A stretch of DNA of 26,052 nucleotides from an uncultured Streptococcus sp. (GCF_938020365.1 NZ_CALIIB010000095.1:1-26052), one strand, 5' to 3'; positions 6,960 through 14,983 are shown, counted from the first letter of the stretch. The notes: generated by a model not told the origin, from the sequence alone. Numbers and translations: made by a program.

Positions 6960-7454
6960 TCATTTTGTCATTTTTTCCAAATAAGCAATCTTAGCAAAAT
7001 CTTTACGATTGTTATTATCATTTCGGTAAGAATCTTGGGAAGAGGCACGGTAGATAGCCAGAAATTGCTCTGGAGTAGGCAGTAGAAATTCAACACTTTC
7101 CACTTCTCTCCGAGTTAGCTCCGCTATTGATACACCGGAAAAGGACTCCAAGGTTTCCATGACCCCGAATTCAATAGACAAATCTTCTTTTTGAAATTCA
7201 TGCTCGTGCAAATCGACTAAACGATAGCCCAAGCGGTCCATCATTGGTTCAATCTTATCCATATCATAAATACGCTCTTCGTCTGGTGCTTCCCAGCCAC
7301 GCTCATCACCATGAACATGAATATCAATATCACGCGCCTGCCAGTCCTGACCAGTAACCTGCTCCAGCCCCAAGGAGCCCATCAGCAGTGGAATAATTCC
7401 TATCTTATTCAGTTGAGATGCGATTTTTAGAAATTCTGCAAATTTATCTGTCAT
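6960..7454 (-). CDS. Nucleotidyltransferase-fold protein, function unknown
   Basis: A 164-residue protein with the minimal nucleotidyltransferase (MNT-like) signature: LLMGSLGLEQ (23-32) followed by RDIDIHV with Asp42 and Asp44. A possible third acidic residue is Glu95 in LSIEFGVME. Such proteins transfer a nucleoside monophosphate to a small molecule or protein, but the substrate here cannot be told from sequence. It lies 57 nt downstream of topA and is probably reached by topA read-through, then ends at its own terminator. AAAAGG lies 8 nt before the ATG. No HEPN partner, as in an MntA/HepT toxin-antitoxin pair, is adjacent, so a stand-alone metabolic or housekeeping role is more likely. 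Confidence 0.75.
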   Translation of the reverse strand: MTDKFAEFLKIASQLNKIGIIPLLMGSLGLEQVTGQDWQARDIDIHVHGDERGWEAPDEERIYDMDKIEPMMDRLGYRLVDLHEHEFQKEDLSIEFGVMETLESFSGVSIAELTRREVESVEFLLPTPEQFLAIYRASSQDSYRNDNNNRKDFAKIAYLEKMTK

Positions 7455-7481
7455 AAAGCTGCACCTTTTCTTCAGAAAATG

Positions 7482-7507
7482 TTTTACATAATATAAATTA
7501 TGTAAAA
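7482..7507. repeat. Perfect 11-bp AT-rich palindrome between topA and the nucleotidyltransferase gene
   Basis: Arms 7482-7492 (ttttacataat) and 7497-7507 (attatgtaaaa) flank a 4-nt loop. It begins 5 nt after the topA stop. It may be a weak topA terminator or an operator. Its core ttacata resembles part of the inverted repeat at 193-228. Confidence 0.55.
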
Positions 7508-7511
7508 ATAA

Positions 7512-9596
7512 CTATTTCACTTTTTCTTCTTGATAGTCGCCATTGCTGCAGACCACCTGCTTACCGCCACCACGTACTTTCTTTTCAACTAGATAGTGGT
7601 CACATTTTGGACAGTTACGCCCCACAGGCTTGTCCCAAGATGTGAAATCACAGTCAGGATAACGATCACAGCCATAGAATATGCGATTTCGCTTAGTCTT
7701 ACGCTCGATAACTTGACCTTTTTGGCACTGTGGGCAAGTCACGCCGATTTCCTTGACAATAGCTTGGGTATGACGACAGTCTGGGAAATTGCTGCAGGCG
7801 TAGAATTTGCCAAATCGACCCAACTTGATGACCATCGGACTGCCACAGACCTCACAGTCAAACCCGGCTGGTTCATCCTTAATTTGGATTTTCTCCATTT
7901 CGGTCTCGGCTTTAGCTACTTCCTTTTCAAAAGGTTTGTAAAACTCGTCAATGATCTTCTGCCACTGTTCTTTTCCAACTTCTACATCATCCAGTTTTGC
8001 TTCCATTTCGGCTGTAAATTTCACATTTACGATGCCTGGGAAGAATTCGACAATTAGCGCATTGACTATTTCACCCAATTCTGTCGGCTCAAAGCGCTTG
8101 GAAACCAGTTTAACATAGTAGCGTTTCTGAATGGTTTCAATGGTCGGTGCATAGGTAGATGGACGACCAACGCCATTTTCTTCCAAAGTCTTGATGAGCG
8201 TTGCTTCAGAATAGCGAGCTGGCGGCTGGGTAAAGTGTTGTTCTGGATTGGTATTGACACGCTTGACGGTATCACCTTTTTCCATGTCCGGCAGCATTTT
8301 ATTCTTGTCAGAGTCATTATAGATAGCCAGATATCCATCAAACTTAACCTGACTGCCGTTGGCAGCAAATTGGACACCATTTTGCCCCAGCTTAACATTC
8401 ATTGTATCAAAGACCGCTGCTGTCATTTGGCTGGCTACAAAGCGATTCCAGATTAGCGTATAGAGCTTAAGCTGATCCTTATCCAGATATTTTGCAATGC
8501 TTTCTGGTGTATTGAAAACACTGGAAGGACGAATGGCCTCGTGGGCATCTTGAGCTCCTGAAGCATTTTTCACCTTACTGCCATGTTTAGAATATTTAGC
8601 ACCAAATTTATCCGTAATAAAGCTAGCCGCCTCATTCTGCGCTACTGGGCTGATCCGAGTCGAGTCGGTACGCATATACGTAATCAGACCTTGCACGCCA
8701 GAGCCGATATTAATACCTTCATAGAGCTGCTGAGCTACCATCATGGTCTTACGAGTCCGGAAATTAATCTTATTAGCGGCATCCTGCTGCATAGAGGAAG
8801 TCGTGTAGGGCAGCGGAGCATTGCGTCGACGCTCTTTCTTTTCAACACTGTCGACTGTAAAGTCATCACCCTTGAGGTGAGACAAGACTTCTTTGACATC
8901 CTCGTTGTTGGTCAGCTTCATCTTCTTGCCATTCATGCCATAGAAGCTTGCCTGGAACTGACGAGTCCCTTTCTTAAAGGTTCCATCAATTGTCCAGTAT
9001 TCTTCCGGTTTGAAGGCGTTGATTTCATTTTCACGGTCGATAATCAGCTTCAGGGCGACAGACTGCACCCGACCAGCTGACAGGCCTTTTTTGACTTTCT
9101 TCCAAAGAATCGGAGAAATGGAATAACCAACCAAACGGTCCAGAACCCGACGAGCTTGCTGGGCATTTACCAAATCCATATCAATTTGACGCGGCTCTTT
9201 AAAAGCATTCTTGACCGCATCCTTGGTGATTTCATTGAAGACGACACGGTTTTTCTCTTTCTCATCTAGATTGAGAATGTGGGCCAAATGCCAAGAAATA
9301 GCTTCTCCTTCGCGGTCCGGGTCACTCGCTAGAAAGACTTGCTTGGCTTTCTTCGCTTCTTTTTTTAAGTCATTAATCAACGGACCTTTACCACGAATAT
9401 TGATGTATTGAGGCTCATAGTTGTTCTCAAAATCAATGGACATCGTAGACTTTTTCAGGTCACGAATATGCCCGACACTGGCCAGAACCTTGTAGTTTCG
9501 TCCCAGATATTTTTCTATTGTTTTTGCCTTAGCAGGCGACTCTACGATGACAAGATTTTTCTTGGTCGTAGACTTTTTCTTTGTTTTTGTTACCAA
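7512..9596 (-). CDS. topA: DNA topoisomerase I
   Basis: Type IA topoisomerase that relaxes negative supercoils by cutting one strand through a 5'-phosphotyrosine. From the chosen start it has 694 residues. The N-terminal Toprim domain shows VIVESPAKAKTIEKYL and DPDREGE. The active-site Tyr307 lies in LITYMRTDSTR, and three Cys-rich zinc-ribbon repeats occupy the C-terminal ~120 residues; the last shows only three cysteines. Two starts compete. A GTG at 9605 has its AGAAGG directly abutting it, too close for initiation. The TTG at 9594-9596 is 8 nt from the same AGAAGG and gives the usual streptococcal N-terminus, so it is preferred. The promoter is at 9631-9659. Read-through from dprA is possible because no terminator separates them. 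Confidence 0.96.
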   Translation of the reverse strand: MVTKTKKKSTTKKNLVIVESPAKAKTIEKYLGRNYKVLASVGHIRDLKKSTMSIDFENNYEPQYINIRGKGPLINDLKKEAKKAKQVFLASDPDREGEAISWHLAHILNLDEKEKNRVVFNEITKDAVKNAFKEPRQIDMDLVNAQQARRVLDRLVGYSISPILWKKVKKGLSAGRVQSVALKLIIDRENEINAFKPEEYWTIDGTFKKGTRQFQASFYGMNGKKMKLTNNEDVKEVLSHLKGDDFTVDSVEKKERRRNAPLPYTTSSMQQDAANKINFRTRKTMMVAQQLYEGINIGSGVQGLITYMRTDSTRISPVAQNEAASFITDKFGAKYSKHGSKVKNASGAQDAHEAIRPSSVFNTPESIAKYLDKDQLKLYTLIWNRFVASQMTAAVFDTMNVKLGQNGVQFAANGSQVKFDGYLAIYNDSDKNKMLPDMEKGDTVKRVNTNPEQHFTQPPARYSEATLIKTLEENGVGRPSTYAPTIETIQKRYYVKLVSKRFEPTELGEIVNALIVEFFPGIVNVKFTAEMEAKLDDVEVGKEQWQKIIDEFYKPFEKEVAKAETEMEKIQIKDEPAGFDCEVCGSPMVIKLGRFGKFYACSNFPDCRHTQAIVKEIGVTCPQCQKGQVIERKTKRNRIFYGCDRYPDCDFTSWDKPVGRNCPKCDHYLVEKKVRGGGKQVVCSNGDYQEEKVK

Positions 9597-9630
9597 ATTA
9601 GACACCTTCTATAAGAAATAAATCTCATAG

Positions 9631-9659
9631 AGTGTAAACTATTTTTTGATAGATGTCAA
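9631..9659 (-). promoter_or_regulatory. topA promoter, TTGACA-N17-TACACT
   Basis: On the minus strand a perfect -35 TTGACA (9654-9659) is followed after 17 nt by TACACT (9631-9636). The poor -10 is compatible with supercoiling-sensitive expression, as known for topA promoters, but that is inference. Confidence 0.7.
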
Positions 9660-9689
9660 CTCACAACATTCTCTATAGGAAAACTTGTT

Positions 9690-10532
9690 TTAGAATTGGA
9701 ACTCAGATAGGACGTCAGATCCCGATGTGATGCACTTTGCGCCCTCTTGAATCAAATGATGACAACCGTCAGATTTTCCATCTAAAATTGACCCTGGAAT
9801 GGCAAAAACATCCCGCCCCTCTTCCATTGCCCGCTCACAGGTAATCAGACTGCCTGAGCGCATCTTGGCTTCTGCCACGATAACGCCTCGACAAAGACCT
9901 GCGATGATACGATTTCGCTCTGGAAAATGGAATTTCAAGGGTTGCTCACCTGGCCCATACTCCGTCAGCAATAGATGATTTTTGCCAATATAGGCCTGCA
10001 GTTTTTGATTGGCCTTGGGATAGAAGACATCTAGTCCCGTCCCAATGACAGCAATAGTTTGGCCACCATTTTGCAGGGCAGCCATGTGGGCCACGGTATC
10101 AATTCCGCGTGCCAGTCCGCTGACGATAACCAGTTCATTATTCAACTCCTTGATGATTTTCTGCACAGCAGCATTGCCCTGCTTACTGCTGTCTCGACTA
10201 CCGACAATGGCTATCTTGGGCATTTCTAGCAAGTTTAGATTTCCTTGATAAAATAGCAAAGTCGGTGCATCGTAAATCTCGCATAGATCCCAAGGATACA
10301 CATCATCCAAGATTGAAAAGGACGGAAAACGTTCAAATTCTTCTTTCAAAGCTGGTAAATTAAGTCGCTTGTACTTTTCCATAAAGAGTGCGGGATTGCG
10401 GCACTCAGAGACGACGGCCTTGTCTCGCAAAGATAACTCTCCCTCTTTATTTTCTGCATATCTCAAAATATTTAAGACCTGTTGATTGGTCAAGCCAGCT
10501 TTTTTCATTTTATAAATTTCAAAATTATTCAT
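9690..10532 (-). CDS. dprA: DNA processing protein DprA (recombination mediator of transformation)
   Basis: Cytoplasmic protein that binds incoming single-stranded DNA during natural transformation, loads RecA and, in streptococci, helps switch off competence through ComE. The 280-residue product has an N-terminal SAM-like region and the Rossmann-fold DprA domain (VGSRDSSKQG, VSGLARGIDTVAH, FPERNRIIAGL, GSLITCERAMEEGRDVFAIPG). An upstream in-frame GTG at 10541 lies inside the GAGGTG ribosome site. The ATG at 10530-10532 is 6 nt from that site and is taken as the start. A perfect SigX cin-box lies 20 nt upstream. This is a late competence gene, which implies that the host is a transformable streptococcus. 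Confidence 0.97.
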   Translation of the reverse strand: MNNFEIYKMKKAGLTNQQVLNILRYAENKEGELSLRDKAVVSECRNPALFMEKYKRLNLPALKEEFERFPSFSILDDVYPWDLCEIYDAPTLLFYQGNLNLLEMPKIAIVGSRDSSKQGNAAVQKIIKELNNELVIVSGLARGIDTVAHMAALQNGGQTIAVIGTGLDVFYPKANQKLQAYIGKNHLLLTEYGPGEQPLKFHFPERNRIIAGLCRGVIVAEAKMRSGSLITCERAMEEGRDVFAIPGSILDGKSDGCHHLIQEGAKCITSGSDVLSEFQF

Positions 10533-10551
10533 TTTTATCACCTCACTTTCT

Positions 10552-10559
10552 TATTCGTA
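10552..10559 (-). promoter_or_regulatory. SigX/ComX cin-box (TACGAATA) of dprA
   Basis: The minus strand reads TACGAATA, the exact consensus combox recognised by the competence sigma factor SigX. It is preceded by a T-run and placed so that transcription starts just before the dprA ribosome site. It directly predicts competence-induced dprA. Confidence 0.92.
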
Positions 10560-10568
10560 AAAAAGTTC

Positions 10569-10595
10569 AAAAAAAGAACTGCAATACAGTTCCTT
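10569..10595 (-). terminator. Intrinsic terminator after the acetyltransferase gene
   Basis: Arms 10573-10581 and 10587-10595 give a 9-bp stem with one wobble and a 5-nt loop, followed by T-runs on the minus strand. It closes the rbgA-rnhB-acetyltransferase operon just before the dprA cin-box. Confidence 0.85.
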
Positions 10596-10637
10596 GTTTC
10601 TTATTCGATTAATGCTTGAGAAAATGGTTGAGTTCTT

Positions 10638-11201
10638 CTATTCTCCATGAACAGGAATTTCCTTAATAATCTTAGCAGGGTTGCCGGCTAGGACTAGGTT
10701 ATCGCCAAATGATTTGGTCACCACTGCACCAGCTCCAACTACCACATTATCTCCTAGGGTCACTCCTGGCAGAATCGTTACGCCGCCACCAGCCCAGAAA
10801 TTGTCACCAATCTTAATGGGCGCCCCGTATTCAATACCTGAATTTCTTTCCACTGGATCAAGCGGATGCAGCGGTGTCAAAAACTGGCAATTGGGCCCCA
10901 GCATGGCATTCTTTCCAATGGTAATAGGACAGACATCCAGCATGGTCAAATTCCAGTTGGAATAAAAATTCTCCCCCAAGTGAATGTTAACTCCATAATC
11001 ACAGACCAAATCTGGATGCAACCACAGATTCTCCCCTGTAATGCCAAACCACTCCTTGGCAATAGCACTGCGTTTTTCAACATCTCGTTCTTGGTTAAAA
11101 CGATACTGAAAATCTCGCGAGCGAGCAGCCAATGCTCTCAATTCAGGATCTTGAGGGCTGTAGTTCTCTCCTGCAATCATTTTTTGGTATTCGCTAGTCA
11201 T
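10638..11201 (-). CDS. Maltose O-acetyltransferase family hexapeptide acetyltransferase
   Basis: Left-handed beta-helix acetyltransferase (187 residues) using acetyl-CoA to O-acetylate a sugar or related hydroxyl compound. It has the N-terminal Maa/NodL cap (EYQKMIAGENYSPQDPEL), hexapeptide repeats from about residue 70 on, the catalytic His112 in TPLHPLDP, and the acetyl-CoA loop AGGGVTILPGVTLG. The family name comes from the Escherichia coli enzyme; the natural acceptor here is unknown. It is last in the rbgA-rnhB operon, 28 nt after rnhB, with GAGGAG before its ATG, and is followed by a terminator. Its location next to ribosome-assembly genes says little about function. Confidence 0.88.
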   Translation of the reverse strand: MTSEYQKMIAGENYSPQDPELRALAARSRDFQYRFNQERDVEKRSAIAKEWFGITGENLWLHPDLVCDYGVNIHLGENFYSNWNLTMLDVCPITIGKNAMLGPNCQFLTPLHPLDPVERNSGIEYGAPIKIGDNFWAGGGVTILPGVTLGDNVVVGAGAVVTKSFGDNLVLAGNPAKIIKEIPVHGE

Positions 11202-11229
11202 ACTTGTCTCCTCAAAAGATTAGGATTTC

Positions 11230-11997
11230 TTATGAATTTGTCATGGATTTGATCGGTTCAAAGCTTCTGCGGTGAATCGGTGTAATACCGTATTTCCCCA
11301 GTCCTTCCAGATGCAGCTTGGTGCCATAGCCGGCATTTTTGGCAAAGTCATAGCCTGGATAAATCTGATCAAATTCCGCCATCATCTTGTCCCTCGTCAC
11401 CTTGGCTACGATAGAAGCCGCAGCGATGGATAGGGAATTGGCATCGCCCTTAATAATGGACTGCTGAGGCAAGGGCAAGTCTAACTTCATAGCATCGATT
11501 AAGAGGTAATCTGGCTTTATCTTGAGCTGGGCTACAGCTTCTATCATGGCTAGCTTGGTCGCTTCATAGATATTGACTCGGTCAATCGTTTGATTGTCCA
11601 TAATGCCTAATCCAACGGCTAAAGCCTGATCTAGGACTGATTGATAAATTTCCTCATGTTTTTTCTTAGGAATCTTTTTACTGTCATTCAGCCCTTTTAT
11701 TTTGCAGTTAGGAGGCAGAATGACTGCTGCTGCAACCACTGGACCAGCTAAGGGACCTCGTCCGACTTCATCAATGCCAGCAATCACCTGAAATCCTTGA
11801 CTGTAGAGTTCTTTTTCATAGCGCAGCATGTACTCTAGACGTAAGTCTTCATCTAGCTCTGCTTGGATTTCTTTTTGGCGCTTGAGTAAGAGTTTTTGAA
11901 CACCGCTCCGCTCATCCTGCTTTAAAGCTTGAAAAAGCGGATCCTGCAAGTCAGATACTTGAGCCAACTGCTCTTGGATTTCCTTAATCGTGGCCAT
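11230..11997 (-). CDS. rnhB: Ribonuclease HII
   Basis: Endonuclease that cuts the RNA strand of RNA/DNA hybrids and removes single ribonucleotides embedded in DNA. The 255-residue product has the diagnostic GIDEVGRGPLAGPV (Asp76, Glu77), a third acidic residue in LLIDAM (Asp168), and the GDANSLSIAAASIVAKVTRD helix. The N-terminal ~70-residue extension is typical of Firmicute RnhB. Its start overlaps the last 14 nt of rbgA, with the GGAGG ribosome site inside rbgA, so the two are translationally coupled, a common arrangement in Lactobacillales. Confidence 0.97.
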   Translation of the reverse strand: MATIKEIQEQLAQVSDLQDPLFQALKQDERSGVQKLLLKRQKEIQAELDEDLRLEYMLRYEKELYSQGFQVIAGIDEVGRGPLAGPVVAAAVILPPNCKIKGLNDSKKIPKKKHEEIYQSVLDQALAVGLGIMDNQTIDRVNIYEATKLAMIEAVAQLKIKPDYLLIDAMKLDLPLPQQSIIKGDANSLSIAAASIVAKVTRDKMMAEFDQIYPGYDFAKNAGYGTKLHLEGLGKYGITPIHRRSFEPIKSMTNS

Positions 11998-12835
11998 CCA
12001 ATTCCTCCAACGTATCCAGTGTATAGCGACCTAAGCGCCCATCACGCACTTCCTTGACAAAGAGACTGTAAAAGCGATCATAGTCCTCTCTAAAGCCCAA
12101 TTTCTGGGTCATATCCATAATCATGTCTGGCGCTTCCAGCTCTAAATCCAGCTGCTTAAAGCGCTCCTGCAGTGCCTTAGGATAATGCTCTTTGAAATAA
12201 TTGAGTCCGAAAATCGTGACCTCATCCATGGGTAGCAAATTATCCTTGATAGCGCCCGTCAAAGCGAGTTTCAAAGCCACCATTTCATCTTCAAATTTTG
12301 GCCAAAGAATCCCCGGTGTGTCTAGAATTTCCAAATCCTTATTGGACTTGAGCCACTGCTGACCTTTGGTGACCCCTGGTTTATTGCCGACTATCGCGAT
12401 TTTCTTACCAGCCAGTCGGTTCATAAGCGTTGACTTTCCAGCATTGGGAATCCCGATAATCATGGTACGCAGAGTCTCGATTTGAATTCCTCTTTCTCGC
12501 TGGCGAGCTAGCTTATCAGCCATTAATTTCTTAGCTGCTTCTGTCACTTTTTTAACTGCAGATTGTTCCTTAGAGTTAATAGCCAACGTTTTGATTCCCT
12601 GACTTTCAAAATAGACCTGCCATTCCTTGGTTAAGTTTGCATCCGCTAAGTCGGCCTTATTTAAAATCAACAACTTAGGCTTATCTCCAACAATTTTGGT
12701 CAACATGGGATTTTGACTGGACAAGGGCAACCTCGCATCCACCAAAATCGTCACAAAATCTACAAATTTAATACTTTCTTGAACCTGTCTCCGAGCCTTG
12801 GACATGTGCCCTGGAAACCATTGAATCGTTGCCAT
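11984..12835 (-). CDS. rbgA: Ribosome biogenesis GTPase RbgA (YlqF)
   Basis: Circularly permuted GTPase needed for late 50S subunit assembly in Firmicutes. In the 283-residue protein the GTPase motifs appear in permuted order: G4 NKAD (59-62), G1 GIPNAGKST (128-136), the G2 Thr in KPGVTKG, then G3 DTPG (172-175). A C-terminal RNA-binding (ANTAR-like) region follows. The N-terminal IQWFPGHMSKA is a hallmark of the subfamily. AGAGG lies 6 nt before the ATG. It leads the operon rbgA-rnhB-acetyltransferase, and a TATAAT at 12870-12875 without a good -35 is the likely promoter. Confidence 0.97.
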   Translation of the reverse strand: MATIQWFPGHMSKARRQVQESIKFVDFVTILVDARLPLSSQNPMLTKIVGDKPKLLILNKADLADANLTKEWQVYFESQGIKTLAINSKEQSAVKKVTEAAKKLMADKLARQRERGIQIETLRTMIIGIPNAGKSTLMNRLAGKKIAIVGNKPGVTKGQQWLKSNKDLEILDTPGILWPKFEDEMVALKLALTGAIKDNLLPMDEVTIFGLNYFKEHYPKALQERFKQLDLELEAPDMIMDMTQKLGFREDYDRFYSLFVKEVRDGRLGRYTLDTLEELDGHD

Positions 12836-12869
12836 TAAAAACCTCTTTCTTACAATCTTCTAGTATCTC

Positions 12870-12875
12870 ATTATA
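12870..12875 (-). promoter_or_regulatory. Probable -10 of the rbgA operon (TATAAT)
   Basis: Perfect TATAAT on the minus strand, 35 nt before the rbgA start codon, immediately after the terminator of the preceding operon. The expected -35 position is only T-rich. Confidence 0.5.
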
Positions 12876-12877
12876 CC

Positions 12878-12939
12878 AAAAAAATAGAGAATAAAATAGT
12901 AAAATCGCTCCCTCGAACTGATAGAAGCGATTCTCTATT
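12878..12939 (-). terminator. Composite (double-stem) terminator after the metallo-hydrolase gene
   Basis: An outer 10-bp stem pairs 12883-12892 with 12930-12939 and ends in a seven-T run on the minus strand. An inner 9-bp stem pairs 12903-12911 with 12924-12932. The two share bases at 12930-12932, so they are partly alternative folds. The structure starts 1 nt after the stop of the gene ending at 12941. Confidence 0.75.
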
Positions 12940-12940
12940 C

Positions 12941-13855
12941 TTATAAAAATGACGGTTTGCGATCCTGTTTATCTGTGAATGGAACTCGCGGTTCACGAAT
13001 CCTAGTCACATAATCAACAAATTCCTCGCCAGTCTGATCAAACTCAGCAACTGCGAAAAATTGATCGTGGTAAAAGAAAAACTTATAGTGGTTTTCAAAA
13101 GCTTCTTTGAGCCATTTGTCTTTGGCAACAATTGAGCGCATCGGATAATCATCTACTGCAGCAACCCACAGAGGTTTCCGATGAGCATGAGTCAGCACCA
13201 AATCAGCCATATGAATCATGGTTTCCTCGCCCTGTTTCAGTAAGATGATGCTGTGACCGTTACTGTGACCGCCTGTATGAACCATTTGAATTTCTGGAAT
13301 GACGTTCAGATATTCAGTAAAAGTTTCAACCTGATCCTGGATTGGCTCCCAATTTTCCTTCAGATAAGTTCCCCTTGTCCGACTATTGGGATTTCGCATT
13401 TCGTACCATTCTATCTCATTTACAAAAATCTTTGCATTTGGGAATTTTGAAACAAGCTGATTGTTTTCATCTAGTCTAGTCAAACCGCCAGAGTGATCAT
13501 GGTGCATGTGTGTCATTAAAATATGGGAAATATCTTCTGGCTTTAATCCCAAGAGTGCCAAGCTTTCTTCAACACGGCTCTCAGAAAGAATACCGAGATT
13601 GCGACGTTGTTTATCAGAAAGCTTAGCCGTATCAAAACTCGCATCAATTAAATAATTCTGCCCCTTGTATTGAATCAAAATCGGATCTGTTAGTTCAGCC
13701 ATCATATTTTCTTCTGTTGTTGGATAATAACGTGACCAAACAACCTTTGGTACCGGGCCAAACAAGGTGCCTGCATCTGTGAGCTTATCCGCTCCACGCA
13801 ACCAAGTCAGCTTCATTTCCCCAAACTGATACTCTTGTAATTTGAGTTCTGTCAT
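12941..13855 (-). CDS. Metallo-beta-lactamase-fold hydrolase, YtnP/lactonase-like
   Basis: Zinc-dependent hydrolase of 304 residues resembling the YtnP / N-acyl-homoserine-lactonase group. The metal-binding THMHHDH lies at 115-121 (His116, His118, Asp120, His121). Further ligands are probable in HTGGHSNGHS and in HMADLVLTH (the Asp). The RxxN-terminal layout with long flanking loops resembles quorum-quenching lactonases, though many relatives act on other esters or thioesters. It is the last gene of the LysR / dehydrogenase-like / hydrolase operon, starting 3 nt after the preceding stop with AAAGGAG, so it is tightly coupled to that protein. A role on an acyl-CoA-derived ester, lactone or thioester is inferred from this linkage only. 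Confidence 0.82.
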   Translation of the reverse strand: MTELKLQEYQFGEMKLTWLRGADKLTDAGTLFGPVPKVVWSRYYPTTEENMMAELTDPILIQYKGQNYLIDASFDTAKLSDKQRRNLGILSESRVEESLALLGLKPEDISHILMTHMHHDHSGGLTRLDENNQLVSKFPNAKIFVNEIEWYEMRNPNSRTRGTYLKENWEPIQDQVETFTEYLNVIPEIQMVHTGGHSNGHSIILLKQGEETMIHMADLVLTHAHRKPLWVAAVDDYPMRSIVAKDKWLKEAFENHYKFFFYHDQFFAVAEFDQTGEEFVDYVTRIREPRVPFTDKQDRKPSFL

Positions 13856-13858
13856 CTT

Positions 13859-14971
13859 TTACTCCTTTAACCATCTCTCTGCGATTTCTTTTCTGATCGA
13901 ATTCCCTGACCGTCCATAATTCTCAATAATTTCAGCATCTTTAAAATAGCGTTTGATATTCACATGATCAAATTTTTGTAGAGGGCCGATAAGACGGAGA
14001 ATTTCATCTGTAACCTCTAGCGCTACCTTAGTCATATATAGCTTTATCCGTGCAACAAACTTGTAATCTTCTTCTATTTGATTAGGATAGGATGAGAAAT
14101 AGGCATCTGCAGCACAAATTTTATTGTACAGATCTGCGAACTTGTACTGATGCAACTCAACATCCATCAGTCGCTTGCCGAATCCTCTTTTTACACGTGC
14201 AAACTCAAGACCCTTATGAAAAGCACCTTCGGCAACTCCTAAAGCAACCGCACTCAAGCCAAGTTGCATATTCTTTATGATATCATTAAATTGCTCATTT
14301 CCAGCCAAGACTCCGCCTAATAAGGCAGTTTCCGGCAGGTGCACATTATCTAAGGTAACAGAACTTAGTGGAAGTCCTAGTAAACCTTGCTTTTCTATCT
14401 GCTCACCAATGAGCACACCCGAAGCATTCGTCTCCACAATGAAGAAGCCGTAAGAATCAGGCTTTCCAGTTTCCCTTACTTTAGCTAATACCAAGAGAAT
14501 ATCCGCAATGCTGCTATTTGACACTTTGGCTTTTTCTCCCGAAAGTTGCCAACCTGTCTCTGTCTTGATCGCATAGGTCTCCAAATCTGCCAAACTATTT
14601 AGATGCTTAGACTCAGAAAATCCAAGACCTGCTTTACAAGTTCCCTTTACCAACTTGTCCAGATAACGCTCTTTCTGTTGCCCCGTACCAAACTTCAAAA
14701 TCGGATAAACACCATAACAACCTTGGGTCAGCAATATAGTTGAAAGAGCTGGAAATTCATTCGAAATCATTCGAATAGAGCTGATAAAATCAGAAGCCAA
14801 AGCCTGATCGCCTTCTGACAAAATCGGTGAAAAAATATCCAAATCCGTCGTCATTACTTCCCAAATCTCCTGAGGAAAGTCGACTGACTCATCATGATTT
14901 TTCATGTAGTCTCTAATGGCTGTATTTACATATGAACTCAATGCTGCTGTTTTGGTACTGGACTTCATCAT
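13859..14971 (-). CDS. Acyl-CoA-dehydrogenase-like protein lacking the usual catalytic base
   Basis: A 370-residue member of the acyl-CoA dehydrogenase fold, recognisable from FGTGQQKERYL, GWQLSGEKAKVSNSS, KQGLLGLPLSSVTLDNV and ALGVAEGAFHKGLEFARVKRGFGK. Two signatures are degenerate. The usual TEP-GSD stretch reads FSESKHLNSLADL, and the C-terminal YEG(T/S)xE motif holding the catalytic Glu reads NYGRSGNS, with no Glu. No Glu is seen at the alternative helix-G position either. It may bind flavin and acyl-CoA or another ligand but should not be a normal dehydrogenase. TTG 14974, ATG 14971 and ATG 14968 are possible starts after GGGGGAG; an ATG is preferred. It lies between a LysR gene and a hydrolase gene in one operon. 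Confidence 0.8.
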   Translation of the reverse strand: MMKSSTKTAALSSYVNTAIRDYMKNHDESVDFPQEIWEVMTTDLDIFSPILSEGDQALASDFISSIRMISNEFPALSTILLTQGCYGVYPILKFGTGQQKERYLDKLVKGTCKAGLGFSESKHLNSLADLETYAIKTETGWQLSGEKAKVSNSSIADILLVLAKVRETGKPDSYGFFIVETNASGVLIGEQIEKQGLLGLPLSSVTLDNVHLPETALLGGVLAGNEQFNDIIKNMQLGLSAVALGVAEGAFHKGLEFARVKRGFGKRLMDVELHQYKFADLYNKICAADAYFSSYPNQIEEDYKFVARIKLYMTKVALEVTDEILRLIGPLQKFDHVNIKRYFKDAEIIENYGRSGNSIRKEIAERWLKE

Positions 14972-14983
14972 CAATTCTCCCCC

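Noticed and set aside
6960..7454. MntA/HepT-type toxin-antitoxin system
   Set aside because: Only the nucleotidyltransferase-fold half is present; neither neighbour (topA, trmFO) is a HEPN protein.
8583..9080. 165-codon plus-strand frame inside topA
   Set aside because: Antisense shadow; the composition mirrors the TopA codons.
12941..13855. True beta-lactamase (antibiotic resistance)
   Set aside because: The fold is shared, but the motifs and length fit the YtnP/lactonase-like hydrolases, there is no signal peptide, and it is co-transcribed with metabolic genes.
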